Shown: one piece after another, positions 61,839 through 64,000 of the stretch | How positions within the stretch are numbered: the first letter of the stretch is position 1 | Layout: the number at the start of each line of letters is the position of its first letter | Origin: Planctomycetaceae bacterium | GTDB taxonomy: Bacteria; Planctomycetota; Planctomycetia; Pirellulales; Pirellulaceae | Length of the DNA: 64,000 nt | Direction: 5' to 3' | Assembly (NCBI GenBank): GCA_020638995.1 | Contig: JACKHM010000003.1 | Location: forward strand, 1,116,001 to 1,180,000 | Notes under the pieces: generated by a model | Databases searched by the model: none | What the model was told of the DNA's origin: nothing | Seen by the model: the letters and a program-made list of their open reading frames with translations, nothing else | Program-made: the position numbers and the translations under genes

Positions 61839-63273
61839 ATGGATAACGAATTGAGAGCAAGGATTGCGTGGGTGGTTCGTCAGTTGGCCGAAGGGGAGCA
61901 GAAGCGGTTGCGGGTGGCGGGGACGTTGATCGAGTTGGAGGAGATCGCTTGTGAAATTGGTGACGAAGTGACTCGCCAGTTGCTCAAGGGAGGATTGGTC
62001 GAGCGGAGCAACGAGGTGGCTGAAGCGTCGTCGCAAGCATGCCCGGACTGTGGTCAATCGACGACGCATTCGGAGCTGCATCACCGTCAGTTGGAAAGCA
62101 CACGCGGCGAGATTGAATACTTCGAGCCGGCTTACCATTGCCCGTCGTGTCGGCGGGCTTTTTTTCCCGGTAGCGCGATCGATCGGCTTGTCCGCGCGAG
62201 CCACGGTGACCCCGAAGCTGATGGAGAAGATCGTGTGGGCGGGGAGCAACCTCAGCAGCTACGCGATGGCCGAGGAGGAGGTGCAACAACTGGCTGAGCG
62301 GCAGGTCACGGCGACACGCATTCGCCGCCTGGTGAACACGGTGGGCGAGGCTCGCGTGGCCGAGCGAGATGCGGCGGTCGCAGAACTGCAAGTGTTGGAC
62401 TTACCCGCGCGTCGAACGGTTGATCTTGCTTGTGCTGACGCGTCGGCGGCTGATGTCAGCGCCTACATGATGGACGGTGGCCGGTATCAGCGGCGCGATC
62501 ACTTCGCGGCGAGTGGCGATCAGCCGACAGGCAACCAGGGCGTTGCTGCGCGACGGGCTGCCTGCCTGCGACCTGCGGGAGTACGAACCGCCGCGCATCG
62601 AACAACGCGATGTGGTCGCCAGCAGCCGCGCGGCGAGCGACTTCGGCTGGCTGCTGGAAGAACGAGCTCGCCGTTTGAAGTTGCATACCGGCGCGCGACA
62701 AGCCTTCGTCGCCGACGGCGCGAAAACGAACTGGCGCATCTGGCGGACACACTTCCCTCAAGCGACACCGATCGCCGACTTGCTGCACGCGTTGTCGTAT
62801 GCCTGGAGCGCGGCGGCGATCGAAGTCGGGGCAGCCACGTATCAGAAATGGGCCCAACTCATCTGGCAGGGCGACGTGGCGGAAGTCATCGAACATCTCG
62901 CCACCCTGCAGCATGTGCATGGCCCCGCACCTGCCGATGTGACTTCCAATCCGCGACATCACGTCGATCGAGCGTTGACCTACTTCCGTAACAATGCCGC
63001 TCACATGCACTACCCCGACTGCCGCCGCCAAGGGCTTCCACTCACCAGCGCTCACGTGGAATCGACCGTGAAGCAGATCAACCGCCGCGTCAAAGGCACG
63101 GAGAAATTCTGGGAACGCCACTGCAGCGAAGCCATCCTACAACTCTGCGCCGACTACCTCAGCGACAGCCCCCCTGACCCAGTTTTGGCCTCACTACCAT
63201 ACCATCCAAGCCAGCTCCAACGCCTACAAGCCCCCTCCAAAAACAATGCAAACCTGGTAACGCACTCTCGTAT
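61839..63273 (+). pseudogene. ISKra4-like transposase, frame-broken, truncated by ISL3 copy 2
   Basis: From MDNELRARIAWVVRQLAEGE the N-terminal zinc region is clear (CPDCGQSTTHSE and YHCPSCRRAFFPGSAIDRL). Near 62200 it shifts to a second frame (TVTPKLMEKIVWAGSNLSSY), and near 62500 to a third (VADGAKTNWRIWRTHFPQAT, RALTYFRNNAAHMHY, SAHVESTVKQINRRVKGTEK). The block order matches ISKra4-type transposases, with the Asp in ADGAKT and the Glu in HVEST. The end is cut where the ISL3 remnant begins at 63274. It differs from the ISKra4 remnant at 8262-8622. Confidence 0.75.
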
Positions 63274-64000
63274 GGCGGCGACGCCATTTGTAGCGTAGCT
63301 TCTCCAGGTAGCGAAGCACTCGGTTGCAACGCTCGACATGATTGTTCGTGCGAACTGTGCTGCGGATCGACGCGGGGCGGTCGAGATAGGTCAGCAGCTT
63401 CAGCATGTTCGCCTTGCTGAGAACCTCCAGGGCTTTGCGGAGATGTGCGTTGTTCAAATAAGCTTGCATGCGTCGCCAGATTTTCCAGGCTTGATCCTGG
63501 CTGCGGCGGACGGCAAACAGTTCCTGCAAATCGTCGACGAACGAGTGGAGTGTATCGAGTTTTGGCAAAAGACTGAGCAACTCATTCAACGTCGATCGAT
63601 CGATCGTCGGCTTGGAGGTTGGACTTCTTGGTTACCATCAGATGGCGGCGGCGGAAGAGCTTGTCGGCTTGAGCTTTCTGCTCTTTCAATTTCTGGACTC
63701 GAGCTTGCGTGCGTTGGCTGGGTCGGCCTTTGCCTTCCTTGATGCGTTTGGGCTTGAGTTCCCGTCGGACTTCGCGAGCCGCATCGAGCACTAGAGCGGT
63801 GATGTCCGAGATCACGTGAAACACGCACAGCTGATGCTTGGCTTCTGGCCAGACTTCGGCGATGGTTTTGGGGTACAACGGCGAACGGTCGGAGATGACC
63901 GTTTCAGGCGAAAACCCGTGGCTTTTCAGGTTCAGCAGAAACCTTCGCATGTGTGCGGCGTCATTCGACGAGACCAACGCGATGGCGATCGGATTGTCGG
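63274..64000 (-). pseudogene. ISL3-family transposase, 3'-truncated copy 2
   Basis: Reads as the reverse complement of 54460-55186 in copy 1, co-linear over 727 bases with no difference noticed by eye, including the triple-GATC frame break. Its 3' end is lost at 63274, directly against the ISKra4-like remnant. The 5' part lies beyond the window. The copy is in opposite orientation to copy 1, about 8 kb away. The internal break means neither copy encodes a single full-length transposase. Confidence 0.85.

Noticed and set aside
1..64000. tRNA, rRNA or CRISPR arrays
   Set aside because: Reading the intergenic gaps showed no cloverleaf-like segment with a GTTCGA-type T arm, no rRNA-like stretch, and no regularly spaced direct repeats.

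Overview
The window looks like chromosomal DNA of a planctomycete of the Pirellulales type. The basis is family content rather than any marker gene: paired periplasmic sulfatases, a DUF1501 protein, a giant PA14/multi-CxxCH/beta-propeller protein, a PVC-type sorbosone-dehydrogenase-like protein with a HEAT/cytochrome c partner, a dockerin-bearing surface protein, short dispersed palindromes, and several transposase families. I saw no rRNA, tRNA or CRISPR array.

Layout. 1-3349: a truncated MoxR ATPase and a partner-switching set (RsbW-like kinase, STAS antagonist, SpoIIE phosphatase with a dead receiver) around a HAD phosphatase. 3507-7609: a TerC-like membrane protein and two sulfatases. 7610-12463: a mobile island. 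A remnant ISKra4 transposase has been hit exactly at its stop codon by a 3,690 bp IS1595-family transposon with 25 bp terminal inverted repeats, an 8 bp target duplication and passenger genes. 12464-17780: sucrose metabolism (amylosucrase, sucrose-phosphate synthase and a divergent sucrose-phosphate phosphatase) with a MITE-like hairpin in the divergent promoter. 17949-30062: rhomboid protease, serine hydrolase, DUF1501 protein, CutA, a metallophosphoesterase/hydrolase pair and a 1,371-residue cytochrome. 30129-33440: a TerB-like protein, a large unknown protein and a MoxR ATPase. 33663-34619: an NAL/DHDPS-family lyase.

34656-43211 is the most striking region: six co-directional genes that together look like an electron-transfer system. 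They are an NAD(P)H-FAD-[2Fe-2S] reductase, two tetraheme cytochromes, a double cyclic-nucleotide-domain protein fused to a four-cluster ferredoxin, a diheme-b membrane protein and a decaheme cytochrome anchored behind a nine-cysteine N-terminal domain. The last two genes overlap by ATGA.

43548-53678: lysS, a LolCDE-like permease and ATPase, a branched-chain aminotransferase, a glycine-rich lipoprotein, and the sorbosone-dehydrogenase/HEAT-cytochrome pair. 53694-64000: an ISL3-type element with about 184 bp inverted arms and a frame-broken transposase, a decayed dockerin metalloprotease, then cstA, fliM and proA. The window closes with a broken ISKra4-like transposase abutting a second truncated copy of the same ISL3 transposase, which carries the same internal frame break.

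All identifications come from reading translated sequence by eye. No database search was possible.
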